Positions 8,519-17,519 of a DNA stretch of 32,995 nt are shown piece after piece. The translations under genes were made by a program, and so were the position numbers. This stretch comes from an uncultured Chloroflexota bacterium (GTDB lineage Bacteria > Chloroflexota > Anaerolineae > Anaerolineales > Villigracilaceae). Under the pieces are notes generated by a model. The model did not search any database. It saw only the letters and a list, made by a program, of their open reading frames with translations, and was not told the DNA's origin. Within the stretch, counting starts at the first letter, position 1. Each line of letters begins with the position of its first letter. Where the stretch lies: contig CAIWRB010000202.1 in the NCBI GenBank assembly GCA_903914955.1, positions 1 to 32,995 on the forward strand. Reading direction: 5' to 3'.

Positions 8519-9472
8519 ATGTTTACTGATGAGCTTGAACACGCAATTTTGAAAACTTTGGCATACTCTGATATTTTTGATTATCCATTGCGGCTGGATG
8601 AATTATATTCTTACCTACCCATCCGTGCAGAGATCGAACAGATGTCGCTCGCGCTTGGGTCATTGAATGGACTAGTAGGGATAAAAGATGGTTATTATTT
8701 TTTAACTGATCGTGAAATAATCGTAGAAATCCGCAAACAGCATAATGCATATTCTCAAAAGTTATTTCAACATGCTTTAATATTTGGGCAGATACTCGGC
8801 GCCCTGCCCTTTATCCGCATGGTGGCGTTGACTGGGTCATTGGCGGTCATGAATTCGTTTAAGAATGCCGATTTCGATTATATGCTTATCGCCGCCCCCG
8901 GGCGTGTGTGGATGGCGCGCGGTTTCGCCTTGTTATTAAACCGTTTAGCCCGCCTATTTGGCTGTACGCTTTGCCCAAATTTAATTGTCTCAGAATCCTC
9001 GCTGGCCTGGCCCACGCATGATCTATATTCTGCACACGAATTATGTCAGATGATCCCAATCGCGGGTATGGATGTGTACCTCAAATTAATGAAAGCAAAC
9101 CATTGGACACAAGAGTTTTTTCCAAATGGATTCAAGACCTTCAAATCCTCGGACGATTCGCAGGCTTTAATCCAAAAAATACTTGAAGCTCCTCTGCGCG
9201 GTAAATTAGGGGATCACATCGAACAATGGGAAATGAAACGTAAGATAACGCAGCTTTCTAAACAGGCTGATTTTGGCAACGAGACGGTCTTCAATGCTAA
9301 TATATGTCAGGGAAATTTTGCCCATCACAATCAGCGGACTAATGAAGCTTTACAGGAAAGATTGCAACAATACATCAACGCGAATACTGGCGGGGAAAAA
9401 ACAAATTCCTCTCACGAACGAAATTTATCAAATCAACCTGCGGTCATTCAGAATGACAAGGAATTGATATGA
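8519..9472 (+). CDS. Nucleotidyltransferase-fold protein of the glycan operon
   Basis: 317 residues from the ATG at 8519. The N-terminal third (FTDELEHAILKTLAYSDIFDYPL) looks like a winged-helix-like helical domain. The middle carries MVALTGSLAVMNSFKNADFDYMLIA, which fits the GS...DxD pattern of polymerase-beta-type nucleotidyltransferases with two Asp three positions apart. The C-terminal part has no recognised motif, and its last 30 residues are polar. Reaction and substrate are unknown. Its place beside a radical SAM protein and a methyltransferase suggests it helps modify or activate a glycan or lipid building block. No Shine-Dalgarno sequence precedes the ATG. Its stop overlaps the next start (ATGA). 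Confidence 0.7.
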   Translation: MFTDELEHAILKTLAYSDIFDYPLRLDELYSYLPIRAEIEQMSLALGSLNGLVGIKDGYYFLTDREIIVEIRKQHNAYSQKLFQHALIFGQILGALPFIRMVALTGSLAVMNSFKNADFDYMLIAAPGRVWMARGFALLLNRLARLFGCTLCPNLIVSESSLAWPTHDLYSAHELCQMIPIAGMDVYLKLMKANHWTQEFFPNGFKTFKSSDDSQALIQKILEAPLRGKLGDHIEQWEMKRKITQLSKQADFGNETVFNANICQGNFAHHNQRTNEALQERLQQYINANTGGEKTNSSHERNLSNQPAVIQNDKELI

Positions 9473-10890
9473 CCGAAATTCTCCTAGGTCAATCCTATTT
9501 CCTGCGATTTGACCCCAAATTATGGGATGCGATGCAACCCTACCCGCCATTAGGGACATTGTATGCCGCGAGTTGGTTGCGTCAACATGGCTATCAGGTT
9601 GCGTTATTCGATGCAATGCTCGCAAACTCAGAAGATGATTGGGACCAGCTGCTCGAGGAACACAAACCAAAATATGCGATCTTATACGAAGATAACTTCA
9701 ATTATCTTTCCAAGATGTGTTTGTTGCGGATGCGTGAAGCAGCGTTCAAAATGATCGGAATGGCCAAGAAGCATGGATGCACCGTCATCCTATGCGGGGC
9801 GGATGCAACCGATCACTATTCAGAATATTTAGAAAAAGGCGCGGATTACTGTCTGCTCCGCGAAGGGGAGGATACGCTGATCGAATTACTGAGTCAGTTA
9901 TCGGCTGGCCAGAAGGCGCATGCGGCGCAAGTGATCGGGTTGGCGTCGCGCAATACCATACACCCTTCACATCGTCCCGATATAACTGATCTTGACAAGC
10001 TTCCTTTTCCTGCATGGGATCTTGTGGATGTGGAAAAATATCGCGCCATCTGGATAAAACGGCACGGATATTTTTCGATGAATATGGTCACGACCCGCGG
10101 TTGTCCGTATCATTGTAATTGGTGTGCCAAACCGATCTGGGGCCAGCGCTATAATTCACGATCGCCCGAAAACGTGGCGCGGGAAATGAAATGGTTGAAA
10201 GAAAATTTTGCTCCTGATCACATTTGGTTTGCAGATGATATTTTTGGTTTGAAACCAAGGTGGATCGAAGCGCTTGCAACTTTGCTGCAAAAGATGGATG
10301 CGGCGATCCCATTCAAATGTCTACAACGAGCAGATCTAGTGAATGAAAAAACTGCTGCTGCTTTGGCAAAAGCCGGCTGTAAAACCGTGTGGCTTGGCGC
10401 AGAATCTGGTTCACAAAAAATTCTCGACGCGATGGACAAGGGCGCTCAAGTGGAAGATATTTACCAGGCCGCAAACCTTCTGCGTAAAAATGGGATCGAA
10501 ATTGGATTCTTTTTGCAGTTCGGGTATCCAGGTGAGTTATGGGAGGATGTGCAAAAAACATTGAAAATGGTGCGCGAATGCGCTCCAGATGATATTGGCA
10601 TCTCAGTCTCTTATCCCCTGCCCGGGACGAAATTCTTTGAACGGGTGAAGTTAGAACTGGGTGATAAACAAAACTGGATAGACTCGGAGGATCTGGCCAT
10701 GCTCCATCAAGGTCCGTTCCCGACCGGGTTTTATCGAATTTTGCATGGCCGGGTGCATTATGAATTTCGAATACGAAAGGCTTGGCGAAAAAATAATTGG
10801 CTGCAAATTCTACGAACGCCCTATTATCTGATTGGATTGTTTTATTCAGAATTGAAACTTCGAAAACAGGTTTATTTTTATGGAAGTTGA
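9469..10890 (+). CDS. B12-binding-domain radical SAM protein
   Basis: A 473-residue protein. Residues 1-180 form a cobalamin-binding-like Rossmann domain, PPLGTLYAASWLRQHGYQV, then a GADYCLLREGEDT turn. The radical SAM domain follows, with Cys212, Cys216 and Cys219 in TTRGCPYHCNWC holding the 4Fe-4S cluster. Later motifs are DHIWFADDIF and KTVWLGAESGSQKILDAMDKG, typical of the B12-radical SAM methyltransferase-like group. It probably performs a radical methylation or rearrangement on a glycan or lipid precursor; the substrate is unknown. It overlaps the previous gene by four bases and the next by eleven, so it is embedded in a tight operon. Confidence 0.88.
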   Translation: MTEILLGQSYFLRFDPKLWDAMQPYPPLGTLYAASWLRQHGYQVALFDAMLANSEDDWDQLLEEHKPKYAILYEDNFNYLSKMCLLRMREAAFKMIGMAKKHGCTVILCGADATDHYSEYLEKGADYCLLREGEDTLIELLSQLSAGQKAHAAQVIGLASRNTIHPSHRPDITDLDKLPFPAWDLVDVEKYRAIWIKRHGYFSMNMVTTRGCPYHCNWCAKPIWGQRYNSRSPENVAREMKWLKENFAPDHIWFADDIFGLKPRWIEALATLLQKMDAAIPFKCLQRADLVNEKTAAALAKAGCKTVWLGAESGSQKILDAMDKGAQVEDIYQAANLLRKNGIEIGFFLQFGYPGELWEDVQKTLKMVRECAPDDIGISVSYPLPGTKFFERVKLELGDKQNWIDSEDLAMLHQGPFPTGFYRILHGRVHYEFRIRKAWRKNNWLQILRTPYYLIGLFYSELKLRKQVYFYGS

Positions 10891-12400
10891 CCTCTATTTG
10901 CGTGTGCGCGAAAAGGAAAATCGTCTCTATTCAGATGCTGTTGTCGCGGCACTTCCTTTCATACCGGACGGAAACCCTCTTTCGAGCGAATGGCGCGCAC
11001 GGTCAATCTCTGCATCTCGCTTGACCCGCTACCTATCACGCCACTCGAGACCACTCACCATTCTTGAGATCGGATGCGGCAATGGCTGGCTGTCGAATCT
11101 ATTGTGTAATTCGGGTCACCATGTAATCGGTCTGGATCAAAATCTCTACGAACTTAAACAAGCCGCACGGGTTTTCTCATCAAATTCGAGCTTATCCTTT
11201 CTTGATGCAGATATATTTTCCGCGCCATTTATACTAGGGAGTTTCGACGCGATCATCCTTGCCAGCGTTATTCAATATTTCCATGATCTCCCTGCTCTGC
11301 TAATGAACTTGCTCCAATATCTAAAACCAAATGGGAGTATCCATATCGTGGACAGCCCACTTTACGCCGACTCTGAAATTTCCGATGCGGTGAATCGCAG
11401 TGAACAATATTATTCAAGACTTGGCTTTCCTGAAATGGCCCGACATTATTTTCATCACCGCGAATCTAAACTGAACTCATTTAATCCAAAATTGCAATTT
11501 CGCCAGCCTTTGCAATTCCTCCGCTGGGGAGGTTTTTTACGATCCTTCATCTCACCATTTCCCTGGGTAATTATCAGTAAACTGGAGATTGACGATCATG
11601 ACGAGATCATTTCCACGGCTTTTTCACGTACTGCCAAAAAATATGATGCGTTCGCCGAAGACCATCCCCACCTAACCCAGATGCGCAATAAGGTCTATAC
11701 GCACGTGGAACGCTTCATTCCAAAAAGCGCCCGTATACTTGAATTAAATTGCGGTACTGGTATTGATGCTGTTGAACTGGCCAAACGTGGTTATACGGTC
11801 CACGCCACAGACAATGCTCCCGGCATGTTGGATCAAATCCCCGAAAAAATTGACGAGCAAACTATCAGCGAAAAAATAAGCTTTCAGCAATGTTCATTCA
11901 CCGATTTGGATAAGGTGCTAGGAGCCCCGTTCGATGCGGTTTTTTCCAACCTGGGCGGGCTAAACTGTCTTGCCGACCTTTCCCCGGTAATTGCCAAGTT
12001 ACCGGAAGTTCTGCGGCCGAACGGCCTTGTCACCTGGGTGTTGATGCCGCCCATTTGTTTATGGGAACTAGCTGAGGTCTTTCGCTTACATCCGCGTTTG
12101 GCGTTTCGCCGTTTTTCGCGCAATGGCACTCACGCGCATCTCGAGGGCTTGGATTTTTTGGTGTATTACTTCACTCCAGCCAAAGTCTTACAATGGTTTG
12201 GAGATGATTATGAATGTCTTGCGATAGAAGGCCTATCGGTCTTCACTCCGACTGCCGAAAGTAAGAACTTTGCCAAACGCTATACGCGTCTTTATCGTGC
12301 ATTGAGCTTGCTCGATGCACGATTGGCACTTCACCGCCCTTGGAGCGGATGGGGCGATTTTTTCATCATCACGTTACGATATCGACCTAAAGGAGAATGA
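10880..12400 (+). CDS. Tandem SAM-dependent methyltransferase (two class I domains)
   Basis: 506 residues with two class I methyltransferase folds in one chain. The first SAM-binding motif I, ILEIGCGNGWL, lies near residue 61 and is followed by an acidic GLD. The second, ILELNCGTGIDAVELAKRG, lies near residue 285, followed by ATDNAPGMLDQ. Between them is a linker of about 30-60 residues. It could methylate two positions, or one domain could be structural. As part of the glycan operon it probably methylates sugars or a lipid carrier precursor. The start lies inside the end of the radical SAM gene, and its end overlaps the flippase start as ATGA. Confidence 0.8.
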   Translation: MEVDLYLRVREKENRLYSDAVVAALPFIPDGNPLSSEWRARSISASRLTRYLSRHSRPLTILEIGCGNGWLSNLLCNSGHHVIGLDQNLYELKQAARVFSSNSSLSFLDADIFSAPFILGSFDAIILASVIQYFHDLPALLMNLLQYLKPNGSIHIVDSPLYADSEISDAVNRSEQYYSRLGFPEMARHYFHHRESKLNSFNPKLQFRQPLQFLRWGGFLRSFISPFPWVIISKLEIDDHDEIISTAFSRTAKKYDAFAEDHPHLTQMRNKVYTHVERFIPKSARILELNCGTGIDAVELAKRGYTVHATDNAPGMLDQIPEKIDEQTISEKISFQQCSFTDLDKVLGAPFDAVFSNLGGLNCLADLSPVIAKLPEVLRPNGLVTWVLMPPICLWELAEVFRLHPRLAFRRFSRNGTHAHLEGLDFLVYYFTPAKVLQWFGDDYECLAIEGLSVFTPTAESKNFAKRYTRLYRALSLLDARLALHRPWSGWGDFFIITLRYRPKGE

Positions 12401-13683
12401 ATCTGCTCGTACGGCTTACTCGTAATAGTCTGTGGTTATTGATCGCGCGAGTTGGAACGCAGGGTTCCATGGTGATCATCACCTACATTCTCGCGCGACG
12501 GTTGGGCATTGTTGGGTTTGGCGAATACGGTTTCATTGCAAGCGCGATCGTGATCGGCAATACACTCACCTCCTTTGGTTCTGACATGTATCTCATCCGT
12601 GAAATTGCCGCAGAGTCAGATTTCTCCAAAATGCCGTCAGTACTATTTCTTCAGCTTGCCCTATCCTGCTTGTTTATTGGATTTATTCTATTGTTCATCC
12701 AATATTTGCCAAACCAGTCAGCTGGCAGCAACGCTGCTTTGAAAATTTACAGCTTCGCTTTAATTCCTCTTGCTTTTTTTACCGTAACTACCTCTGCGCT
12801 GCGCGGGTCACAAAAAATGATCTCGTACGCCTGGCTAAGTCTTGTAATTCCAATTCTTCAAGTCGTAAGCATATCCATTTTTATTCAACGCGGCACAAGC
12901 GTAGTGACGCTTGCAACCCTATTGCTTTTCATTCAAACACTGGGAGCAATGTTTGGTGTTATTTTTTGCTCAACTATTTTCCCTCGTTTTTGGATGGACT
13001 TACGATTTTCGCTCAATGGAATAATTCACATCTTCATAGCTTGCCTGCCGATCGCGATGATAGCTATCCTTGGTGTTATCTACCAAAAATTGAATTTTGC
13101 CATGCTCTCGTTTTTCGGAAATGCCTCAATGGTGGGGATATTCTCTGCGGCGGCACGTGTCCTGGAGGCAGCGCGGATGGGTCACTTCGCTGTGTTTACA
13201 GCATTATTTCCTGCCATGGCGAGTATCAGAAGTGGAAAAGACCCTGTCAAAGATTTCAGATTTTCATGGTTTCTGCTTCTGGTCATGGCCGTTATCGGGT
13301 CTGTTTTAATATTTTTCCTCGCGAAACCTGTTGTGATTATTTTCTTTGGAACAGACTATCAATTATCGATCCCTGTTTTACAAATTTTAGCTTTTACTTT
13401 GATCCCATACACGATTAATACCTTCCTAACCTTGGCATTTCTGGTGAAAAATAAAGAAATGATTGTTATTCTTATCCTCCTGGCTTCCTTGGTAATTCTA
13501 TTCTTGTTGAATCTATCCTTAATTCCACTTGCAGGACAAATCGGCGCGGGTTGGGCATTTCTCTTTTCTGAAATTGCGCAGGCGGTCTTATTTTTAATTG
13601 TGTGGATGATCGATCTATTCCGTCAATCAGACGCCGATCATTCCAAAGGAGTATTATATGAACTATCCGATCTACCCGGATAA
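12397..13683 (+). CDS. Oligosaccharide flippase (Wzx/MATE-like)
   Basis: A 428-residue polytopic membrane protein of the polysaccharide transporter family, about 12 hydrophobic segments. It starts RNSLWLLIARVGTQGSMVII and contains the RRLGIVGFGEYGFI loop common to such flippases. It would move lipid-linked oligosaccharide across the membrane. That fits with the O-antigen ligase-like half of the 4161-7232 protein as the downstream step. It is the last glycan gene of the rightward operon, and its final 26 bases overlap the nucleoside phosphorylase start. Confidence 0.88.
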   Translation: MNLLVRLTRNSLWLLIARVGTQGSMVIITYILARRLGIVGFGEYGFIASAIVIGNTLTSFGSDMYLIREIAAESDFSKMPSVLFLQLALSCLFIGFILLFIQYLPNQSAGSNAALKIYSFALIPLAFFTVTTSALRGSQKMISYAWLSLVIPILQVVSISIFIQRGTSVVTLATLLLFIQTLGAMFGVIFCSTIFPRFWMDLRFSLNGIIHIFIACLPIAMIAILGVIYQKLNFAMLSFFGNASMVGIFSAAARVLEAARMGHFAVFTALFPAMASIRSGKDPVKDFRFSWFLLLVMAVIGSVLIFFLAKPVVIIFFGTDYQLSIPVLQILAFTLIPYTINTFLTLAFLVKNKEMIVILILLASLVILFLLNLSLIPLAGQIGAGWAFLFSEIAQAVLFLIVWMIDLFRQSDADHSKGVLYELSDLPG

Positions 13684-14434
13684 ATATAAGCTAAAGGAGC
13701 TTTATGGTGCTCAGGAAATAGTTGATTATCGTAAACGAATTGGACGAATGCCTGCACTGACTTCACCGAAGGGAGTCTTATTTTGTCTCGAACGCGGCCT
13801 GCCATGGAAATTACGTTGGCGGGTTCCAGTCACTCGGGTTGGCGGGATGAATGGTGATTTGTATGCCTTAAAGAAACCAAAAGGCAAAATCGGGATTATG
13901 ACCGGTTTTGGTGGTGGATCCCCGATGACCGTGGAACTCGCTGAAGAATTCGCAGCGATGGGTGTGAAGTGCATGATTCTCATGACCTGGGGCGGAATGC
14001 TTCAACCTGAACTAAAACCTGGAGACATAGTGGTTGTTGATAAGGCAATCCGTGATGAGGGGACTTCCTATCATTACCTGCCCCCGGCAAAATACGTCGA
14101 AGCAGATCTACAATTGGCAGATCAATTGATCAGAGCGATCAAAGATCGTGGAGGTCAATACATACGCGGAACATCCTGGACCACGGATGCTCCCTTCCGC
14201 GAAACAGTCGATGAAATTCGTCAATATCAATCCGAAGGCGTGAAGACCGTCGAAATGGAGTCCGCCGGATTGTTCACTGTCGGGCAGGTACGAAAAATAC
14301 CAACCGTCTCGGTAGTGGTCGGCATGGATGGCCTGTCTGACTTTCGCTGGCAAGTACCCGAGCGATTGGATAAGATCATCCACTCACTCGAATTAGTGTA
14401 TGAAGCATCTCTCGACGTACTAAAAAGCAGGTAA
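13658..14434 (+). CDS. Uridine phosphorylase-like nucleoside phosphorylase
   Basis: 258 residues of the PNP/UDP phosphorylase superfamily. The phosphate-binding region is GGMNGDLYALKK with IGIMTGFGGGSPM, and the nucleoside-binding hallmark is VKTVEMESAGLFTVGQ near residue 200. The family cleaves nucleosides with phosphate to a base and a ribose-1-phosphate; the exact nucleoside cannot be read. AAAGGAG eight bases before the ATG lies inside the end of the flippase gene and fixes the start. The overlap suggests coupled expression with the glycan operon, although the function looks like salvage. No terminator is seen downstream; 14435-14611 contains no ORF or clear promoter. Confidence 0.82.
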   Translation: MNYPIYPDKYKLKELYGAQEIVDYRKRIGRMPALTSPKGVLFCLERGLPWKLRWRVPVTRVGGMNGDLYALKKPKGKIGIMTGFGGGSPMTVELAEEFAAMGVKCMILMTWGGMLQPELKPGDIVVVDKAIRDEGTSYHYLPPAKYVEADLQLADQLIRAIKDRGGQYIRGTSWTTDAPFRETVDEIRQYQSEGVKTVEMESAGLFTVGQVRKIPTVSVVVGMDGLSDFRWQVPERLDKIIHSLELVYEASLDVLKSR

Positions 14435-14611
14435 TGTTTTGTGTTGTCTGTACTTTTTGAAACGACGGTCGTGCTAAGATCGGCTCGCATCCAAGGAAAA
14501 CGATTGACGAGTTATGATTTCTTAGGCGTGTTTGGATCACGAATTCCGCAAACAAGCGAGTTTTGCTAGTAAAATCATTAATGTCAAAAATCCCTTCAAA
14601 AAGAGAAGCAA

Positions 14612-15031
14612 ATGAAATCCTATCGCAAAGAACTTTGGTTTAACATCTCAACCCGGCGTGGGTTTATAAACATCACCCCGCAGGTAGAGAAATGTTTGCA
14701 CGAAAGCGGCATTCAAGAAGGACTCTGTCTTGTGAATGCCATGCATATTACAGCTTCTGTTTTTATAAATGATGATGAAAACGGCTTGCATCATGATTAT
14801 GAAAAATGGCTGGAGTCCCTTGCCCCACACGAACCTGTAGATCAATATCGGCATAATGACACCGGCGAGGACAACGCAGATGCTCACATGAAACGCCAAA
14901 TTATGGGGCGCGAAGTTGTTGTTGCCGTAACAAATGGTCAACTTGACTTTGGCACATGGGAACAAATTTTTTACGGCGAATTCGACGGTAAAAGAAAGAA
15001 AAGAGTCCTGGTTAAAATTATTGGTGAATAG
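14612..15031 (+). CDS. yjbQ: YjbQ family protein (secondary thiamine-phosphate synthase-like)
   Basis: 139 residues, the usual family size. The signatures [44 protein letters not shown] and [18 protein letters not shown] are all present, with the conserved His cluster. The family has weak thiamine-phosphate synthase activity in some members; the true role is uncertain. An AGAG-rich ribosome binding site precedes the ATG. Nine bases separate it from the DJ-1 family gene, so the two form a small operon. Confidence 0.9.
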   Translation: MKSYRKELWFNISTRRGFINITPQVEKCLHESGIQEGLCLVNAMHITASVFINDDENGLHHDYEKWLESLAPHEPVDQYRHNDTGEDNADAHMKRQIMGREVVVAVTNGQLDFGTWEQIFYGEFDGKRKKRVLVKIIGE

Positions 15032-15040
15032 GAGAATTAT

Positions 15041-15565
15041 ATGCGTTTACAAAATAAAAAAATCGCGATATTGATCGCCGAAGGCGTGGAAGATTATGAA
15101 TATATTGTCCCCACCATGCGGCTGCAGGAAGAAGGCGCACAGGTGCTCTCCGCAGGTCTTGACTTAAAACCCATAAAAGGAAAAAACGGTTTAACGATCG
15201 TGCCCGACACTTTGATCGACTCACTTAATGCGGAAGACCTTTTTGCGCTCATCATTCCAGGAGGCTGGGCGCCGGATAAATTACGAAGATATGCCGTGGT
15301 AAAAAATATCGTCAACCAGATGGACGTGGCAAATAAAATCATTGGCATAATTTGTCACGGCGGTTCCATCGCGATCTCGGCGGGGGTCATCAAAAAAGGT
15401 CAACGCGCCACGGGTTCACTTGGCATCAAAGATGATCTCGTGAACGCGGGCGCGGTTTGGGTTGACGAACCTGCTTTTCGAAGCGGCAATCAGGTTTGGG
15501 GGCGGGTGGTTGCGGATATTCCAGATTTCAATCGCGAGTTGGTGAAGGCTTTAGTCGAGGGATAA
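15041..15565 (+). CDS. DJ-1/PfpI family protein
   Basis: 174 residues. The fold opens KIAILIAEGVEDYEYIVPTM, with the conserved glutamate in GVED, then IIPGGWAPDKLR. The nucleophile elbow IICHGG places a reactive Cys at 105 followed by His. Members are proteases, glyoxalases, or protein and nucleotide deglycases. AGGAG lies before the ATG. The end converges on and overlaps the alkaline phosphatase-like gene by 15 bases, with no room for a terminator. Confidence 0.9.
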   Translation: MRLQNKKIAILIAEGVEDYEYIVPTMRLQEEGAQVLSAGLDLKPIKGKNGLTIVPDTLIDSLNAEDLFALIIPGGWAPDKLRRYAVVKNIVNQMDVANKIIGIICHGGSIAISAGVIKKGQRATGSLGIKDDLVNAGAVWVDEPAFRSGNQVWGRVVADIPDFNRELVKALVEG

Positions 15566-16366
15566 TGGCTTTTGCCCCATCGTTTCCGGGATTGGCACAT
15601 CCAATAATTTTAGGATGGTGGGTGCGATCTGCAAATGCGAGATGATCTCGCCGGTATCGCCTCTACCTTTAACTTTTGGCTGGAAACAGAACAACGGAAC
15701 TTCCCTTTGCTCGGGGGTAGTACCGCCATGCGCTCCATCCTTGTTGATGCCATGATCGCCTGTGACGAAGATGGAGTAATCGTGTTCCATCCATTCCTGA
15801 ATTAAAGGCGCCAGCCACATATCTTGATGAATGGCATGGTTGCGATATTCCTTTGAATCAGAGCCATAAGTTTCGCCGTGATAATCCATACCCATGGGAT
15901 GAAGCAAAAGATAATCAGGGGAAAATTTTCGGATGAGGTGCGCGGCAGTTACAAAGAGTTCAATATCAGGATAATCATCCTCGGTGTAAAAACGGCCGTG
16001 CTGAATGGATAAAGATCCGTCATCGGTTTCTTTATCGTCAATACGGTCATACGGCGCGCGGTTGTATAACTCTGAGACCCAATAGTACGCAGCGGCCGCT
16101 GTAACTTTTTTGGCTTCTGCAACTGAGCGGAAAATATTCGGCATGCTCGAACGACGAACAACGGAATTGGCAACGATCCCATGCACACTTGATGGAACAC
16201 CTGTATGAATGGTCTCATACATTGGGCGGGACATGCTCGGCAGTTCGCCAACAATTTTAAAAAGTGTCGCAAGTTTTGATTCCACCAGATGGCCAAGAAA
16301 TCCCATGTTGGCCACAGCAACATCATAGCGCAACGCGTCAGACAAAATAAGGATAACTTTACTCAT
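15551..16366 (-). CDS. Alkaline phosphatase superfamily hydrolase (NPP/phosphonoacetate hydrolase-like)
   Basis: 271 residues with the two-metal site of the superfamily. Asp10 is in ILSDALR, a Ser44/Ser46 nucleophile is in LPSMSRPMYETIHTG, and Asp161/His163 are in MGMDYHGE. Asp204/His205 are in VTGDHG, and His213 is in GAHGG. No signal peptide is visible, so it is probably cytoplasmic. It should hydrolyse a phosphate ester, phosphodiester or phosphonate. It lies just downstream of the ABC importer terminator at 16381-16420, and GAGGTGAG precedes its ATG. Its expression is therefore either readthrough or separate, and the neighbourhood hints at an imported organophosphorus compound. Confidence 0.8.
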   Translation of the reverse strand: MSKVILILSDALRYDVAVANMGFLGHLVESKLATLFKIVGELPSMSRPMYETIHTGVPSSVHGIVANSVVRRSSMPNIFRSVAEAKKVTAAAAYYWVSELYNRAPYDRIDDKETDDGSLSIQHGRFYTEDDYPDIELFVTAAHLIRKFSPDYLLLHPMGMDYHGETYGSDSKEYRNHAIHQDMWLAPLIQEWMEHDYSIFVTGDHGINKDGAHGGTTPEQREVPLFCFQPKVKGRGDTGEIISHLQIAPTILKLLDVPIPETMGQKPLSLD

Positions 16367-16380
16367 AACTCACCTCAAAT

Positions 16381-16420
16381 AAAAATGGTTCAGAGTGTTA
16401 ATTACTCTGAACCATTTTTT
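16381..16420. terminator. Bidirectional Rho-independent terminator
   Basis: AAAAATGGTTCAGAGT (16381-16396) and ACTCTGAACCATTTTT (16404-16419) form a perfect 16-pair stem with a seven-base loop. A/T runs flank it on both strands. It ends the ABC transporter operon 16 bases after its last gene. It leaves the hydrolase gene at 15551 dependent on readthrough or its own weak promoter. Confidence 0.9.
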
Positions 16421-16435
16421 ATAACAAATCAATTT

Positions 16436-17497
16436 TCATTCATCCAGCACAAGCACGGCTTCACGCGAACAGGTAACCTGTTCTATTGCACCGATCTTTG
16501 GAAGTTCAAGGAATGGATTATTGAATGTGTCCATGTTGAATTTGGTATTGCCGATCTTCAATTGAATACGAACGACTGAACCCAAAAACGTAATGTTCTC
16601 TATGGTGGAATCAACGACATTGGCTTTCTTTTGTTCCGAGGCAAAACCAAAACGTTCAGGGCGAATGGCGATTTTTATTTTATCACCTTTCTTTCTGTCT
16701 TTTGTGCCTTCGGCTGATTCAAAATGGATGCCGTCCATGCTCAACAATCCTTTGACAGGGTCAACCACTTCGGCGTCTGCAGTATTCAAGGAGCCGACAA
16801 AATTCGCCACAAAACGAGTATTGGGAAAGTTGTATACTTCGAATGGAGTGCCAACTTGTTCAATCCTGCCTTCATACATGACAACAATGCGGTCTGAAAT
16901 AGACAAAGCTTCTTCCTGATCGTGCGTCACGAAGATTGCAGTTATGCCCATTTTCTTTTGGATGGCACGAATTTCAGAGCGAAGTTGGACGCGGATCTTC
17001 GCATCCAACGCAGAGAGCGGCTCATCGAGCAGAAGCACCTGAGGACGATTCGCCAAGGCACGCGCCAAAGCCACGCGCTGTTGCTGTCCGCCCGAAAGTT
17101 GGAAGGGGTATTTATTGGCATGTTTTTCAAGATTGATCAAAGCCAACATTTCATTCACGCGTTCTTTGATGGCTCCTTTGGATTCCTTGTGAATCTGCAT
17201 GCCAAAGCCGATGTTTTGCGCAACGGTCATATTGGGGAAGAGCGCATAAGCCTGAAAGATCATGCCCACGTTACGCTGGTTCGGAGCGATATTCGTAATA
17301 TCCTGGCCGTTAATGGTGATCGTGCCGCTGGTTGGCTTTTCAAATCCTGCAACCATGCGCAAAGTGGTTGTCTTGCCGCATCCCGACGGTCCAAGGAAAG
17401 AAACGAATTCACCCTGTTCCACATCAAGATTGAAATCCTGAACCACAGTGGTTCCACCATATTCTTTGGATATATTCGTAAGTTTAAGATGTGTCAT
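16436..17497 (-). CDS. ABC importer ATPase, iron/polyamine/aminoethylphosphonate-type
   Basis: 353 residues from the ATG at 17497. The longer GTG frame to 17557 runs back into the permease and is rejected, and GAGG lies 11 bases upstream of the ATG. Walker A is GPSGCGKTTTLRM, the signature is LSGGQQQRVALARAL, Walker B is LLLDEPLSALDAK, and the switch His is VTHDQEEA. The C-terminal 110 residues form a TOBE-like domain, including IAIRPERFGF. This is the PotA/FbpC/PhnT subfamily that pairs with two permeases and a binding protein. The gene is followed by the terminator at 16381-16420. Confidence 0.92.
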   Translation of the reverse strand: MTHLKLTNISKEYGGTTVVQDFNLDVEQGEFVSFLGPSGCGKTTTLRMVAGFEKPTSGTITINGQDITNIAPNQRNVGMIFQAYALFPNMTVAQNIGFGMQIHKESKGAIKERVNEMLALINLEKHANKYPFQLSGGQQQRVALARALANRPQVLLLDEPLSALDAKIRVQLRSEIRAIQKKMGITAIFVTHDQEEALSISDRIVVMYEGRIEQVGTPFEVYNFPNTRFVANFVGSLNTADAEVVDPVKGLLSMDGIHFESAEGTKDRKKGDKIKIAIRPERFGFASEQKKANVVDSTIENITFLGSVVRIQLKIGNTKFNMDTFNNPFLELPKIGAIEQVTCSREAVLVLDE

Positions 17498-17519
17498 ATC
17501 AATATTATCCTCGGTTGCA

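Noticed and set aside
12966-13418. 150-codon alternative frame within the flippase gene
   Set aside because: It is contained in the flippase reading frame, and its peptide is Cys/Trp-rich and featureless.
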